Source of the DNA: Sediminibacterium sp.
GTDB lineage: Bacteria > Bacteroidota > Bacteroidia > B-17B0 > Aurantibacillaceae
Direction: 5' to 3'
Assembly: GCA_030054095.1 (NCBI GenBank)
Contig: JASGCO010000003.1
Coordinates: 226,891 to 290,890, forward strand
Length of the DNA: 64,000 nt
The stretch's first letter is position 1. The number at the start of each line of letters is the position of its first letter. Both the position numbers and the translations under genes were made by a program. This document shows positions 25,483-35,605 of the stretch, piece by piece. The notes beneath the pieces were generated by a model. It did not search any database and was not told the DNA's origin. It was given only the letters and a program-made list of their open reading frames with translations.

Positions 25483-26700
25483 TTATGTGGTATGATGTAA
25501 AGCTTCGTCCAGAAACGGGTGATTTTTAACCAATAAAGGACGCTTGCTGAGGTTATTCAATACCACGTATATAAATAATCCTAAGAAGAAGAAAAAGGTT
25601 CCGAATTCTCTCCAGCTTAAGCCTGTCCAGTGGTGACCAACTGTTCCCGGCATAACGATCATAATCATATCCAGATAGTGACCAACAAAAATAATTCCAC
25701 CAACAAATACCAGGAAAAAGAAATTACGTTTACTATCACGGCTCATTAACATAATCATAGGGAACGCGAAGTTCACAAATAACACCGTCCACATTAAAGC
25801 TTTATAGCTTTCCCAACGGGTTTGGAAATAAATTACCTCTTCCGGAATATCTGAATACCAGATCAACATAAATTGAGAGAAGTACAGGTAAGTCCAAAGG
25901 AATGAGATAGCGAACATCCATTTACCCATATCGTGTACGGTACTTTCAGTAACAAATTCCAGATAGCCGATTCTACGCAACCAAACAATCAGCATGGTTA
26001 CCGTTACCATGGCGCTAATCCACATACCAGCAAAAATATACCAGCCAAATAAGGTTGAAAACCAGTGCGCGTCAATACTCATTACCCAATCCCATGCCGA
26101 AGTAGAAGAAGTTACGGCAAACAATACCATAAACCAGGCTCCTAATTTTACGTTTTTCCAGTGGTAAGAATTGTTTACATCCACATCCAGTTTATCTGCT
26201 TCAATAGAAGTTTGACGTAATTTCCATGTAAAATATAACCAACCAATCATATAAAGAATGGTACGTATCCACCAAAAAATACCGAAATAACCACTCTTAG
26301 CTTTCAATATAGGATCTGCTTCTACAGCCTCATGATCCATCCATACATAAATACCATGCATGTGTAACTGACCGGCAATAAAAAACAACATCATCAAACT
26401 AAGTCCCCATGGTAAATACCAAGTTACCGCTTCAATAACACGTTTAATGGTAGTTGCCCATCCTGCTTCAGCGGCATACTGTAAGCCTAAAAAGAAAGCG
26501 GCTGCCAATGCAATTGCCATAAAGAAAAAGGTACCGGCAAAAACATTCGCCCACGAACGGGTGTGGTGATAATGAGGATCTCCCTCCACATGATCCGTCA
26601 TAAACATGGCAACAATAGCGATTAAGCCTACTGCCATTAAAATGAACGAAGCCATTTTAGCTTTCGACGGAAATTGAAAATTTAAGTTTTCTATCTTCAT
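25483..26700 (-). CDS. actF: Alternative complex III subunit ActF
   Basis: A 405-residue polytopic membrane protein with about ten helices, the second quinol:cytochrome c oxidoreductase membrane subunit (ActF/NrfD-like half). Recognisable stretches are WYLPWGLSLMMLFFIAGQLHMHGIYVWMD, SSTSAWDWVMSIDAHWFSTLFGWYIFAG and GHYLDMIMIVMPG. It pairs structurally with ActC in the membrane. It sits between actE (22-bp gap) and coxB (54-bp gap), in the standard gene order. Confidence 0.93.
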   Translation of the reverse strand: MKIENLNFQFPSKAKMASFILMAVGLIAIVAMFMTDHVEGDPHYHHTRSWANVFAGTFFFMAIALAAAFFLGLQYAAEAGWATTIKRVIEAVTWYLPWGLSLMMLFFIAGQLHMHGIYVWMDHEAVEADPILKAKSGYFGIFWWIRTILYMIGWLYFTWKLRQTSIEADKLDVDVNNSYHWKNVKLGAWFMVLFAVTSSTSAWDWVMSIDAHWFSTLFGWYIFAGMWISAMVTVTMLIVWLRRIGYLEFVTESTVHDMGKWMFAISFLWTYLYFSQFMLIWYSDIPEEVIYFQTRWESYKALMWTVLFVNFAFPMIMLMSRDSKRNFFFLVFVGGIIFVGHYLDMIMIVMPGTVGHHWTGLSWREFGTFFFFLGLFIYVVLNNLSKRPLLVKNHPFLDEALHHTT

Positions 26701-26722
26701 AATCGTATAATTCGTTAATGTG

Positions 26723-27379
26723 TTATTTAACAGGAGCTGCTGCTACAGTTGCTACGGGAGCGGCTTTAGCCGTACTGTCTGCAACCACTTCTTTAGGTCC
26801 TTGTAATTTTTGTACATAATACACCAGTTTCCAGCGTTCTTCCTGTGTTAACTGACTGGCATGAGATCCCATTGATCCTTTACCGTAAGTAATAGAATGA
26901 AATATTTTTCCTTCCGGAAGGTTTTTAAGTGTACCGTTGTAAGCGGGAGGAGGTCCAGGTAATTTTCCACCTACTTTTCCATCGCCACCACCAGTAGCAC
27001 CGTGACAATGCACACAGAATTTGCCATACAACACTTCTCCTTCTTTCTCATATTCTTCACGCGACATTGCTGTTAAAGGATTTTTCAGGTTCAAGCCTGC
27101 TGCTTCATAGCCCTCAGGCGTGTTATCGTAAGCATAAGGCATATACCCGCGCGCTACGGTTCCTTTTACCGGTTTCATGGCATTGTAAACAGTATCGCCA
27201 TCAACAGTATGCACACTATAATACTCTAATGAATTAGAGCGGTACATATCCGGCATAAATTCTACACCCGGACTATTCGGATCTTTTTTTCCACAAGCTG
27301 ACAGACCTGCGATTAACATTCCTGTTAACGTACTGCAGACTACGAATTTTATGGTTTTATAATGTCTTTTCATCATCAA
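26723..27379 (-). CDS. actE: Alternative complex III monohaem cytochrome c subunit ActE
   Basis: A 218-residue lipoprotein: the signal sequence ends in LSACGKKD, with the lipobox Cys near 29. It has one c-type haem site, FCVHCHGATGGGDG, and a distal Met in the GKGSMGSHASQL region. An Ala/Val-rich tail follows. It passes electrons from the ActB/ActA side to cytochrome c or the oxidase. Its start is 3 bp after the actD stop. Confidence 0.94.
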   Translation of the reverse strand: MMMKRHYKTIKFVVCSTLTGMLIAGLSACGKKDPNSPGVEFMPDMYRSNSLEYYSVHTVDGDTVYNAMKPVKGTVARGYMPYAYDNTPEGYEAAGLNLKNPLTAMSREEYEKEGEVLYGKFCVHCHGATGGGDGKVGGKLPGPPPAYNGTLKNLPEGKIFHSITYGKGSMGSHASQLTQEERWKLVYYVQKLQGPKEVVADSTAKAAPVATVAAAPVK

Positions 27380-27382
27380 CTA

Positions 27383-27964
27383 TTAATGTGTTTCTTCTAA
27401 AACATAAGCAGGAGGTACTACAAAAGAACCTTTGTGGTTTACTTCCTCAGCTCCGTTAGCATTCAGGATTTCTTCTGCTTTTTTAGCTTGCTCATCACCC
27501 AATTCAAGATAAATTAAAAATTTATCGTCGGTGGTACGAGGGTCAGGGTTTTTAGCTTTAGCGCCTGGCACTAACCAGCAACGCAGGAAGTAAGTTAACG
27601 CCATACCATGGGCTGCACAAAATACGGTGCTTTCAAATGTGATGGGAATAAAAGCAGGAACGTTATAAAAATACGCCCAGTTTGGTTTACCACCAATATC
27701 ATTTGGCCAATCGTGAATCATCATATACCACATCATTAAGGTTGCCAATGATGTTCCTGTGATACCATAAATAAATGCACAGATGGCAATACGTGTACGT
27801 GGTACGCCGATAACACCGTCAATACCGTGAATAGGCATTGGTGAAAAAACATCCTTAATACGGATACCTGCTGCTCTTAACTTTTTGCAGGCTTCTAACA
27901 ATGGCACTTCATCATTAAATACACCGTGTATGATGTGCTTATTTTTTGCTACTGGTGATCCCAT
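27383..27964 (-). CDS. actD: Alternative complex III subunit ActD (DUF3341)
   Basis: A 193-residue protein with two central membrane helices (IAICAFIYGITGTSLATLMMWYMMI and ITFESTVFCAAHGMALTYFL) and cytoplasmic ends, including GVFNDEVPLLEACKKLRAAGIRIKDVFSPMPIHGID, the DUF3341 signature. In ActC-ActF complexes it is a structural membrane subunit without cofactors. Confidence 0.94.
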   Translation of the reverse strand: MGSPVAKNKHIIHGVFNDEVPLLEACKKLRAAGIRIKDVFSPMPIHGIDGVIGVPRTRIAICAFIYGITGTSLATLMMWYMMIHDWPNDIGGKPNWAYFYNVPAFIPITFESTVFCAAHGMALTYFLRCWLVPGAKAKNPDPRTTDDKFLIYLELGDEQAKKAEEILNANGAEEVNHKGSFVVPPAYVLEETH

Positions 27965-28004
27965 TATCTCTTATTTCTATTTAAAAGTTCTTACTAATTA
28001 TCTA

Positions 28005-29396
28005 TTAATGATGTGCGCCATGCGCTGCAGCATCCTTCTTCTGTTGTTCGCCGCTTGATTTCAGGATGGTTTTCAATTCAGCCTGAGCAATCACAGGGAA
28101 ATAACGAGAGAACAACAGGAAGAATGTACCAAACATACCAATGGTTCCAACAAAGATTCCGATATCAATGAAGGATGGCGTATAGGTGTTCCATGTTGAT
28201 GGCAGATACGTACGGCAAAGTGTAGGAACGATGATTACGAAACGCTCGAACCACATACCAATGTTTACTACAATAGATAAGATGAACGTAGCAAGGATAG
28301 AGGTACGGATTTTTTTGAACCAGAATAACTGTGGTGAAATTACGTTACAAGTCATCATTGCCCAGTAACTCCAGGCTAAAGGTCCGGTGGCACGGTTAAG
28401 GAAAGCGTATTGTTCCCATTCAACGCCTGAATACCACGCAATGAATAACTCGGTTAAGTAGGCTACACCTACAATTGATCCTGTTACAATGATTACGATG
28501 TTCATGTACTCAATGTGTTTAATGGTTAAGTAAGCCTCAAGTTTATAAATTTTACGAACCACTAACATTAAGGTTAATACCATCGCGAATCCTGAGAATA
28601 CCGCACCCGATACGAAATAAGGCGGGAAGATGGTGGTATGCCAACCTGGTACAACAGAGGTAGCAAAGTCGAACGATACGATGGAGTGTACCGAGAATAC
28701 AAGTGGTGTAGATAAACCAGCCAGTACCAATGATACTTCTTCAAAGCGGCTCCAGTGACGGGCACTTCCACCCCAACCAAACGACAGAATACCGTAAAAT
28801 TTCTTTTGCCATGGTTTAATCACGCGGTCGCGGATCATAGCGAAATCAGGAATCAAACCAATGTACCAGAACACGATAGATACGGTAGCGTAAGTAGATA
28901 CCGCGAATACGTCCCACAATAATGGTGAGTTAAAGTTAGGCCACAAGCTACCAAACTGATTTGGTAAAGGGAACAACATATAATCTAACCAAGGACGACC
29001 AGTGTGAAGTGTTACGAAAATAGCGGCACACAATACAGCAAAGATCGTCATCGCTTCCGCTGAACGGTTAATGGCCATACGCCATTTCTGACGGAACAAT
29101 AACAATACCGCTGAAATTAAGGTTCCCGCGTGACCGATACCGATCCACCAAACGAAGTTGGTAATATCCCAGGCCCAATCAACACCATTATTACTTCCCC
29201 AGGCACCAATACCAACACCAATGGTATACGCCAGACTACCAATTCCCCAAAGAAACGACAATGCGCAAAGGGTAATTAAGGTGTACCATCCTTTGGCCGC
29301 TTTTCCTTCAATAGGGGCAATAATATCATCTGTAATATTACGGTAGCTTTTATTACCTAATATTAAAGGGATCCTGATTTGTGATTCTGCGTGCAT
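28005..29396 (-). CDS. actC: Alternative complex III subunit ActC (NrfD-like)
   Basis: A 463-residue NrfD/PsrC-type membrane protein with about ten helices, the main quinol-binding membrane subunit. Typical stretches are FVWWIGIGHAGTLISAVLLLFRQKWR, GRPWLDYMLFPLPNQ and SVHSIVSFDFATSVVPGWHTTIFPPYFVSGA. The C-terminus is His-rich (AAHGAHH). There is a 37-bp gap to actB upstream. Confidence 0.95.
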   Translation of the reverse strand: MHAESQIRIPLILGNKSYRNITDDIIAPIEGKAAKGWYTLITLCALSFLWGIGSLAYTIGVGIGAWGSNNGVDWAWDITNFVWWIGIGHAGTLISAVLLLFRQKWRMAINRSAEAMTIFAVLCAAIFVTLHTGRPWLDYMLFPLPNQFGSLWPNFNSPLLWDVFAVSTYATVSIVFWYIGLIPDFAMIRDRVIKPWQKKFYGILSFGWGGSARHWSRFEEVSLVLAGLSTPLVFSVHSIVSFDFATSVVPGWHTTIFPPYFVSGAVFSGFAMVLTLMLVVRKIYKLEAYLTIKHIEYMNIVIIVTGSIVGVAYLTELFIAWYSGVEWEQYAFLNRATGPLAWSYWAMMTCNVISPQLFWFKKIRTSILATFILSIVVNIGMWFERFVIIVPTLCRTYLPSTWNTYTPSFIDIGIFVGTIGMFGTFFLLFSRYFPVIAQAELKTILKSSGEQQKKDAAAHGAHH

Positions 29397-29433
29397 ATTA
29401 TTTAATCAAAATACGTTTTACGTTTATAATTTA

Positions 29434-32400
29434 TTACGAATGTTTTTCTTCGGTATGCGCTTCTTCTTTATGTTCAGCACCATGCTCTTTTCCATGAGCA
29501 GGAGCAGCAGCGTGATTTTCAAAAATCATCTGCTCTTCCTGATTTCTTACTTTTAACAGATAAGAAACGGTAGGTTTAACCCCCACTTCTTCGAGCAGGA
29601 AGTAATGACGTTCATTATTACGCCATTCATTTACTTCTGATTTTTCATCGTTTACATCACCAAAAATGATCGCGTTAGTAGGACAAGCCTGCTGACAAGC
29701 TGTTTTAATACTGCCATCTTCTAATGGTGTTCCGTTTTTCTTAGCTACTAACTTACCGGCCTGTAAACGTTGCTGACACATTGAGCATTTTTCCATTACC
29801 CCACGGCTACGCACCACTACATCCGGATTAAGCACCATACGGCCTAATTCCTGTTGAGCAGGGTTAAATTCAGCGAACCATTCGTTAGTATTGTAGTTAA
29901 ACCAGTTGAAACGACGTACCTTAAACGGACAGTTATTAGCGCAATAACGTGTACCAATACAACGGTTATACGTCATCATGTTTAACCCTTCAGTGCTGTG
30001 TGATGTTGCCAATACAGGACAAACTGTTTCGCAAGGCGCGTGGTTACAGTGCTGGCACATCATTGGCTGGAAGGTCACCTTAGGATTATGCGAAGGTGTT
30101 TCCATATCCAGATACATTTGTTTTGTACCCAAATGTTGTTCTTCCGCAATATGCTTGTTCATATCCGAAGAGTAGTAACGGTCAATCCGCAACCAGAACA
30201 TATCGCGTGTTTTAGCAACTTCTTCTTTTCCAACAACGTGAACGTTATTTTCAGAAGTACAGGCTACCACACAGGCAGAACAACCAATACACGTTTGCAT
30301 ATCAATGGTTAAGCCCCATTTGTGATTCATGCGCGGATGCTCTGCCCATAAATCAATTTCGTTAACGTGTTTTTTACCTCCACCATGAACTGTTAGTTCG
30401 GCTGCAGGGTTCCAATAATCTTTATCGTTCGCTTTAAATTCGTTCAGAGATACTTCGCGCAACAGGAATTCTTCACGGCCCATAATGGTGTGCTGAATCT
30501 GCGTTGCGGCAAACTTATGTGTTTCACCTGCCTTGGCAGCAACTGTTACGTTACCGGCAATTGGCTGAATGGTATCGTTAATAACACTTTGTAACTGGAA
30601 AGCATTGGCTCCTTTACCGTGCGCCACTTTCATGGTTTCCGCATTACGGCCATATCCAAAGGCGATTCCAATAGTGCCTGGTGCCTGACCTGGCTGAGGG
30701 AATACCGGAGCAGTAATGGTTACACCATTTACAGTTACATCTACTACACTTCCGATAATATCCTGACGTAACATTTCATGTAATCCCATCGCCTTAACAT
30801 CGGCAGGTGCCATGGTTACGTAGTTATCCCAGGTTACTTTTGAGATAGGATCCGGTAATTCCATTAACCAAGGGTTATTACTTTGGTTACCGTTTCCTAA
30901 TCCTATTTTTTCATATACAAATAATTCGATAGCGCCTCCTTTTACAGAAGTAGCCATTTGAGCCGCTTTATTATAATCCGGATTTGGTAAAGCTTCTGTT
31001 ACCGCTACAGGAGCAGGAGCTATCGGAGCAGTAGGCGCAACAGCTTCAGTAACTGCTGCACTTACCGAATCCATTACCTGATTCAGCATAGCCGCTACAG
31101 TGGCTAAAATTGGTTTACCCGCTGAATCCAATTGAACAGGAGCCGCAGGTGCAGCTGCCTTATAAACCGCTACTTTTACAACCCCATCATGTAAAGCGTG
31201 TGCCCAGAAACTTGGGAAATCGCTGTATTTACCCTGACGCGGGAAGATCGTGTTATTAGCAAACGCCTGTAAATAGCTTACATAATCTGATTTTGATCCA
31301 GCCCATTTCAGGAGGCTGTCCTGAAACTGACGGGTACCTTCGTGGCGTGGCGCCGCGAAAATAGGATTGATGGTAGGCTGCTGTAATGAATAATGTCCTT
31401 CTTTAGGCATAGCATCACCCCATGATTCGAGGTAGTGATGATCCGGACAAACCACATCTGCCAACTGAGATGTTTCATCCAGTAAACCAGAGAACGATAC
31501 TTTGGTTCCTGCCTTTTTATAAACCTCTGCAAATTTTAAGGTTGCAGGAGCTGTATAAACCGGATTACAGTTGTAAGTTAATAAGGTGCCTACTTTTCCG
31601 GCACTTAATTCTTCTACTAATTCGATAAATGCTTTATCGTTACCTTGTTTCAGGTGGAAATATTTTTCTACGTCAACAGTGCGTCCGTAGTTACCCAGCA
31701 TTTTGTTGATGCCGTTCACTAAGGTTTGGATACCCTCATCGTTAACACCACTCACAACAATAGACTGACCTTTGTTAGCTACTAATTCAGCGGCTGCTTT
31801 TTTAATAGCTTTAACAGCGTCTGCGTTATTTACTTTTTCGTCGCCACTTACTTTTGAACCTCCGGTTGCTCCGGCAATTTCGTTGTACAAGGCAACTGTA
31901 ACGCGACCCAATTCACTTGGTTTTACCATGTAACGCTCATCGGCGTTGGCACCAGTTAATGAAAGGTTAGCTTCGAAATGGTAATGCTTACTCATTTCTG
32001 GTTTTTCTTTCGTTACTTTTCGGGTTTGCGCGTATTGTTTAGCAAATTCAGCAGGATTTAACCAGTTTCCTAAAAAGTCGCAGGCAATGCCTACAATGGT
32101 TTTAGCTTTGCTGAAATCATAAGCCGATACTACCGATTTTCCGAACACCGCTTTATTTGCAAGTGTAAGGGCATTGTAAGATACGGCATCGTATGTAATG
32201 TGTTTGAAATCGCTGAATTTTTTACCGAACAGTTCAATAACTGCCGCGGTAGAAGGCGAAATAATAGTAGACGTTAATAAACGTACACTTCCTTTAGATA
32301 AACCGGCTGCCACAGCGTCATCGGCTGCTTTCCAGCTTTCATCCTTACCTTTCACCATTGGGCCGCGTAAACGGGCACCATCGTAAAGACCCAATACAGA

Positions 32401-32814
32401 AGCCTGAACACGGGCGGTAGTACCACCATGTGTTACCTTCGAAAGGTCGTTTCCTTCGATTTTGATAGGGCGGCCTTCGCGTGTTTTTACCAATACGGAA
32501 GCATAATCGTGTCCGTCGTAAAACGTAGAGGCGTAGAAATTAGCCACACCAGGCGTTACTTCTTCGGGTTTAACCACGTAAGGAATAGATTTGTTTACCG
32601 GTGTTTCGCAAGCGGCCAGAGCCACAGCGGCGGTAGAGAAACCCATTACTTTTAAGAAATCGCGGCGCGAAGTACCTTTTGATTCGGCTTCATCGCTGCT
32701 TAAGAATTCATCCATTGGAAGTGGTTCGGCAAATTCGTTACCTGCCTGCTTTTGAAATTCCGGGCTGTTATGCAGTTCCGGTAATCCCTTCCAGTATTTT
32801 TTTGACATAGACAT
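29434..32814 (-). CDS. actB: Alternative complex III iron-sulfur subunit ActB
   Basis: 1126 residues. The N-terminal Tat-like sequence SRRDFLKVMGFSTAAVALAAC is followed by a molybdopterin-oxidoreductase-like domain without cofactor (VAGVNDEGIQTLV... and VCPDHHYLESWGDAMP). The C-terminal ferredoxin-like domain (about 820-1060) has four cluster motifs: CIGCSACVVACTSENN, CQHCNHAPCETVCPV, CIGTRYCANNCPF, and CSMCQQRL with CQQACPTNA. A Pro/Ala-rich insert lies at about 545-615 (APTAPIAPAPVAV). It relays electrons from quinol to the cytochrome subunits. Its length slightly exceeds 1000, the difference matching the insert. Confidence 0.95.
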   Translation of the reverse strand: MSMSKKYWKGLPELHNSPEFQKQAGNEFAEPLPMDEFLSSDEAESKGTSRRDFLKVMGFSTAAVALAACETPVNKSIPYVVKPEEVTPGVANFYASTFYDGHDYASVLVKTREGRPIKIEGNDLSKVTHGGTTARVQASVLGLYDGARLRGPMVKGKDESWKAADDAVAAGLSKGSVRLLTSTIISPSTAAVIELFGKKFSDFKHITYDAVSYNALTLANKAVFGKSVVSAYDFSKAKTIVGIACDFLGNWLNPAEFAKQYAQTRKVTKEKPEMSKHYHFEANLSLTGANADERYMVKPSELGRVTVALYNEIAGATGGSKVSGDEKVNNADAVKAIKKAAAELVANKGQSIVVSGVNDEGIQTLVNGINKMLGNYGRTVDVEKYFHLKQGNDKAFIELVEELSAGKVGTLLTYNCNPVYTAPATLKFAEVYKKAGTKVSFSGLLDETSQLADVVCPDHHYLESWGDAMPKEGHYSLQQPTINPIFAAPRHEGTRQFQDSLLKWAGSKSDYVSYLQAFANNTIFPRQGKYSDFPSFWAHALHDGVVKVAVYKAAAPAAPVQLDSAGKPILATVAAMLNQVMDSVSAAVTEAVAPTAPIAPAPVAVTEALPNPDYNKAAQMATSVKGGAIELFVYEKIGLGNGNQSNNPWLMELPDPISKVTWDNYVTMAPADVKAMGLHEMLRQDIIGSVVDVTVNGVTITAPVFPQPGQAPGTIGIAFGYGRNAETMKVAHGKGANAFQLQSVINDTIQPIAGNVTVAAKAGETHKFAATQIQHTIMGREEFLLREVSLNEFKANDKDYWNPAAELTVHGGGKKHVNEIDLWAEHPRMNHKWGLTIDMQTCIGCSACVVACTSENNVHVVGKEEVAKTRDMFWLRIDRYYSSDMNKHIAEEQHLGTKQMYLDMETPSHNPKVTFQPMMCQHCNHAPCETVCPVLATSHSTEGLNMMTYNRCIGTRYCANNCPFKVRRFNWFNYNTNEWFAEFNPAQQELGRMVLNPDVVVRSRGVMEKCSMCQQRLQAGKLVAKKNGTPLEDGSIKTACQQACPTNAIIFGDVNDEKSEVNEWRNNERHYFLLEEVGVKPTVSYLLKVRNQEEQMIFENHAAAPAHGKEHGAEHKEEAHTEEKHS

Positions 32815-32847
32815 GCTTATCTTAATTCTTAACGTTTTTAAATTCGA

Positions 32848-34134
32848 TTAGTAGTGGCATTTAGCACATTCCAAACCACCTATTTTTTCTACGGTAAATT
32901 TCACATCGTACTGCCCTTTGTATTTTTCTTTCAAGGCTTTGTGTAAACGATCGTAGTAAGCGTTACCCTCCATAGCCACTTCGGTTTGGCGGTGACACTC
33001 AATACACCATTTCATGGTTAATGGTGATTTTTGTTCGGCTACTGTCATTTCTTTTACGTTACCATGACAGTTAGCACAATCCAATTTACCAACCACAACG
33101 TGCTGAGAGTGGTTAAAGTAAACGTGATCTGGTAAATTGTGAACTTTGATCCATTTTAAAGGATTTTGTTTCGACTCATCGTATTTACCGGTTTTAGGAT
33201 CGAAACCAGCCGCTTCGTAAATTTTAGCGATTTCTTTTTCACCGTACTGAGGGCCTGTTTGAATACCTTTGTGACAGTTCATACAGATATTTACAGAAGG
33301 AATACCAGCATGACGTGATTTTTCAACGGAACTGTGACAGTACTGACAAGCGATTTCGTTATCACCAGCGTGTAACTTGTGAGAGAATTTAATTGGTTGC
33401 TCAGGCTTATACCCTTTTTGTGTTTTGTAATCGTAATACACACCAATGTTGTAGCAGGCATTCCAGCAAGATTTCATGCCCATAAACGCCAAGATAATAC
33501 CGAATACACCAACCAAACGGGTGTTAGAGTTGATCCATTGTTTTACTTCCTGCCAGAAGGTTAATTCTTCTGTTGCTTCTTTGCCTTCTACACGGTTAAC
33601 GGAATTTTGCAGGGAGGTACGTACGCTACGGAAAGCTCCGATTAAAATGGCTAAAAGCACAACCGCACCAAGAATCAGGTAAAGTGGCTCGATACCAGCC
33701 TGAGGTGTACCCGGATCCACAACTCCCGTTGTTCCCGGAGTCGGACCACTTGTAGTTGGAGGTGGCGGAGGGGTTTTAATGTAATCTAAAATCGCAGTAA
33801 CATCCTTATCGGTCAACTGCCCTTCAAATACAGTCATTGCCGCTTTTCCGTACTTATTATAAATTTGATTGGCATAAGCATCGCCACTTTTAATAAGTTT
33901 TTCGTTGTTCAATATCCAACGGTTTAACCAATCTCCCTTAGGAGCACGGTCAAAAATCCCTTTTAAACCAGGCCCGGTCAGCATTTGGTCTGTATGGGCT
34001 GAGTGACAAACCGCACAGTTTTGCTTAAATAATTTGGCACCGTCTTGAGCTGAGAGAGGACTCTGAAAAGAAAAAACCAGGAAACATAATGCTATCAAGG
34101 CTTTCAGAGGGGTACGACACATATCAGTTTTCAT
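32848..34134 (-). CDS. actA: Alternative complex III multihaem cytochrome subunit ActA with an extra N-terminal cytochrome c domain
   Basis: 428 residues. After a signal sequence comes a monohaem cytochrome c domain (CAVCHSAHTD near 38, Met ligand probably in AMTVF). Then follow a Pro-rich linker (PPPPPTTSG), a membrane helix (LYLILGAVVLLAILIGAF), a second helix and the usual ActA pentahaem part with CQYCH, CMNCH, CANCH, CIECH and C-terminal CAKCH. That totals six CxxCH sites. It is first in the operon, with actB starting 33 bp later. Confidence 0.94.
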   Translation of the reverse strand: MKTDMCRTPLKALIALCFLVFSFQSPLSAQDGAKLFKQNCAVCHSAHTDQMLTGPGLKGIFDRAPKGDWLNRWILNNEKLIKSGDAYANQIYNKYGKAAMTVFEGQLTDKDVTAILDYIKTPPPPPTTSGPTPGTTGVVDPGTPQAGIEPLYLILGAVVLLAILIGAFRSVRTSLQNSVNRVEGKEATEELTFWQEVKQWINSNTRLVGVFGIILAFMGMKSCWNACYNIGVYYDYKTQKGYKPEQPIKFSHKLHAGDNEIACQYCHSSVEKSRHAGIPSVNICMNCHKGIQTGPQYGEKEIAKIYEAAGFDPKTGKYDESKQNPLKWIKVHNLPDHVYFNHSQHVVVGKLDCANCHGNVKEMTVAEQKSPLTMKWCIECHRQTEVAMEGNAYYDRLHKALKEKYKGQYDVKFTVEKIGGLECAKCHY

Positions 34135-34200
34135 ATATTAACTAAGAATTTGAGTCTGTTAAATCGATTTTATGACAATTACATGACAGTAAATCGGGGG

Positions 34201-34208
34201 CAAATTTA
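34201..34208 (-). promoter_or_regulatory. -7-like box upstream of the act-cox operon
   Basis: The minus strand reads TAAATTTG, matching TAnnTTTG, 67 bp upstream of the actA start. I find no good TTTG/TTG box at the expected distance, so this is half a promoter at best. Confidence 0.4.
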
Positions 34209-34348
34209 GCAGAAGATTAAGAATTTCTGATCGTTTTTTTTATTTTTTTTAACACGTAATCTAATTTATAATTATTCTAAATAAGATTTTTTACTTCGTC
34301 TAAGGTCTCGCAGCATTTGCCGAACGAGATCCATGTCCAAAAACTGAT

Positions 34349-35605
34349 TTAACTCAGTTTTTGTAAAGCATTACGCAAACTAACAATAGCTTTTTCAACA
34401 TCCTCTTCACGACACGTTCCAACCGACAAACGGTACCAGTTAGAATTTTCGCTGGCGCCAAACGCGTAAAACGGAACTACTGCTATTTTAGCCTCATCCA
34501 ACACGTATCGGGTTACATCGCGCGTAGTGGTTAAAACCTCACCCGATGCTGTTTTTTTCCCATGTAAAGCTAACTGAATGGTTAAATAAATGGCTGCCTG
34601 AGGGGCAATAGCGTCAACAGGATGCCCTTCTGCTTTAAGCGTCTGAAATCCTTTATAAAACCCATGCAAACGCATGGCTATTTTTTGTTTTTGAATCGCA
34701 AGAAAAGCATCGTACTTATCTAATTGTGACAGATACTTTGCAGAGGCCAATTGCTCCGCTTTCGGAGCCCAGGCGCCTACATGGGTTAAAATGGCCTTCA
34801 TTTTATCAATGATGAATTTTGGTCCCATGCTCCATCCTACACGTACACCGGTTGCCGCCAGCGATTTGGAAATCCCATCCACAAACACCGTGTACTGCTT
34901 CATTTCCGGACGCAGGGTTACCGGATCAAAATGCTGAACACCGTCCATCGTTAAGGCCCAGTAAATCTGATCATACATCAGGTACACCGGTTTGGCATCT
35001 GGTCCGCGGCGCTTATTTTCGTTAAGGATAAGGTCACAAATTTCCAGTAATCCTTCTTTTGTGAAAACAGTTCCGGTAGGGTTTTGAGGAGAACACAGTG
35101 CTAAAAGACTGGCAGATTGTATGTGTGGCGCTATATCCGCTGCGGTTGGCATAAAATTGGTTGCCGGACTAGCCTCTATTACCACAGCCTTTGCATTATT
35201 CAGATAGGTATAGTGATTATTATTCCAGGATGGTACCGCAAAAATAACTGTATCTCCGGCATCAACCAAAGCCCTGAAAATACTGTAAATAACCGGACGG
35301 GCGCCACCTGCAATCAGCATTTCATCTGCCTTATAATCCAAATTTCCTCTTTGCTTTAATAAACCGCTAACAGCCTGACGTAACTCAGCCATTCCATCTG
35401 CCGCCGGGTAATTGGTTTGATCGGCCTCGTACTCTTCTAATATGTATTGTTTCAACTCAGTTGGAATGGGAAATACCTTGGGGTTAAAATCGCCAATGGT
35501 CATATTGTAAATGGTTTCACCGTTTTTGATTTTTTCATTTACTTCGGCTGCCAGCTTAATGATTTCTGACCCAATAATATTTTCTGCGAGTTTTGAGACT
35601 TTCAT
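34349..35605 (-). CDS. Pyridoxal-phosphate aminotransferase, class I/II
   Basis: A 418-residue fold-type I aminotransferase, like aspartate aminotransferases. DGISKSLAATGVRVGWSMGP holds the PLP Lys (SKS) and phosphate-binding Arg. SPQNPTGTVFTKEGL contains the substrate-contact Asn, and YDQIYWALT the cofactor-contact Asp and Tyr. The C-terminal NWYRLSVGTC carries the substrate carboxylate Arg. The ATG at 35605 (MKVSKLAENIIG) was chosen over one 26 codons upstream because it matches the family N-terminus. A -7-like box, TAGGTTTG, lies upstream (minus strand, 35722-35729). The amino donor is not determinable. Confidence 0.9.
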   Translation of the reverse strand: MKVSKLAENIIGSEIIKLAAEVNEKIKNGETIYNMTIGDFNPKVFPIPTELKQYILEEYEADQTNYPAADGMAELRQAVSGLLKQRGNLDYKADEMLIAGGARPVIYSIFRALVDAGDTVIFAVPSWNNNHYTYLNNAKAVVIEASPATNFMPTAADIAPHIQSASLLALCSPQNPTGTVFTKEGLLEICDLILNENKRRGPDAKPVYLMYDQIYWALTMDGVQHFDPVTLRPEMKQYTVFVDGISKSLAATGVRVGWSMGPKFIIDKMKAILTHVGAWAPKAEQLASAKYLSQLDKYDAFLAIQKQKIAMRLHGFYKGFQTLKAEGHPVDAIAPQAAIYLTIQLALHGKKTASGEVLTTTRDVTRYVLDEAKIAVVPFYAFGASENSNWYRLSVGTCREEDVEKAIVSLRNALQKLS

